From Priestia megaterium (GTDB lineage: Bacteria; Bacillota; Bacilli; Bacillales; Bacillaceae_H), in the NCBI RefSeq assembly GCF_009497655.1, contig NZ_CP023317.1, positions 3,005,501 to 3,069,500 of the forward strand: a stretch of DNA of 64,000 nucleotides. The letters run 5' to 3'. The notes below the pieces were generated by a model. The model had not been told where the DNA came from and ran no database searches. It saw only the letters and a list, made by a program, of their open reading frames with translations. A program made the position numbers and the translations under genes. Positions 63,990 to 64,000 of this stretch are shown here, in pieces; positions within the stretch are counted from its first letter, which is position 1, and every line of letters begins with the position of its first letter.

Positions 63990-64000
63990 TATGTCTTCCC

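Overview
The window is a chromosomal stretch from a low-GC, spore-forming Bacillaceae bacterium. It most resembles Priestia (Bacillus) megaterium or a close relative. The evidence is dense Bacillus-type gene content with near-orthologues of B. subtilis AnsA/AnsB/AnsR, CysJ/CysI, YtsJ, YtvA, QoxB/C/D, SwrC and UppP, strong AGGAGG ribosome sites with frequent GTG/TTG starts, and many hairpin-plus-T-tract terminators. No rRNA, tRNA, insertion sequence, CRISPR array or phage module was seen. The species call is inference from remembered protein similarity.

Layout. 0-4.3 kb: the end of a YitT-like membrane protein, a lipid kinase, a DUF4306 protein, and citrate synthase divergent from a LysR regulator with a perfect cre site between them. 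4.4-12.9 kb: a stress-sensing island. It holds a B12-binding protein with CarH-like photoreceptor motifs, translationally coupled to a PAS-STAS protein; the LOV-STAS blue-light sensor YtvA; two further RsbR-type stressosome proteins; two GlsB/YeaQ-type stress membrane proteins; and a Spo0E-like phosphatase. 13-16 kb: a frameshifted gene remnant and a MerR regulator operon whose ClpP paralogue is fused to an extra N-terminal domain and cut by an in-frame amber codon. 16-19.9 kb: HIT protein, aspartase/asparaginase operon with its repressor AnsR, and a small zinc-ribbon protein. 20-33 kb: transporters (GPH sugar symporter, paired YdcZ/DUF606 proteins, aspartate-type permease), Rrf2 and ArsR regulators, a haem monooxygenase pair, malic enzyme, an aminoglycoside acetyltransferase-like gene, GNAT and SDR enzymes. 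33.8-38.4 kb: sulfite reductase cysJI, a 600-bp intergenic region and two tiny genes. 38.4-49.4 kb: MarR-MFS efflux, Mta-like MerR, an orphan spore-germination receptor B subunit with a D-type partner, CPBP protease, UDP-glycosyltransferase, a region-2-only sigma-like protein and an old yellow enzyme. 49.5-64 kb: SGNH hydrolase, TetR-SwrC efflux operon, a lone hutI, an LCP protein, UppP and the aa3 quinol oxidase operon (qoxBCD, with qoxA outside the window).

The most interesting system is the light/stress island. Two chemically different photosensory modules (cobalamin and flavin) sit within about 4 kb of four STAS-domain proteins of the RsbR type, which suggests multi-colour input to the stressosome and SigB. 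Also notable are four intergenic copies of a MITE-like terminator element, two genes broken by single in-frame stops, and the orphan germinant-receptor pair.
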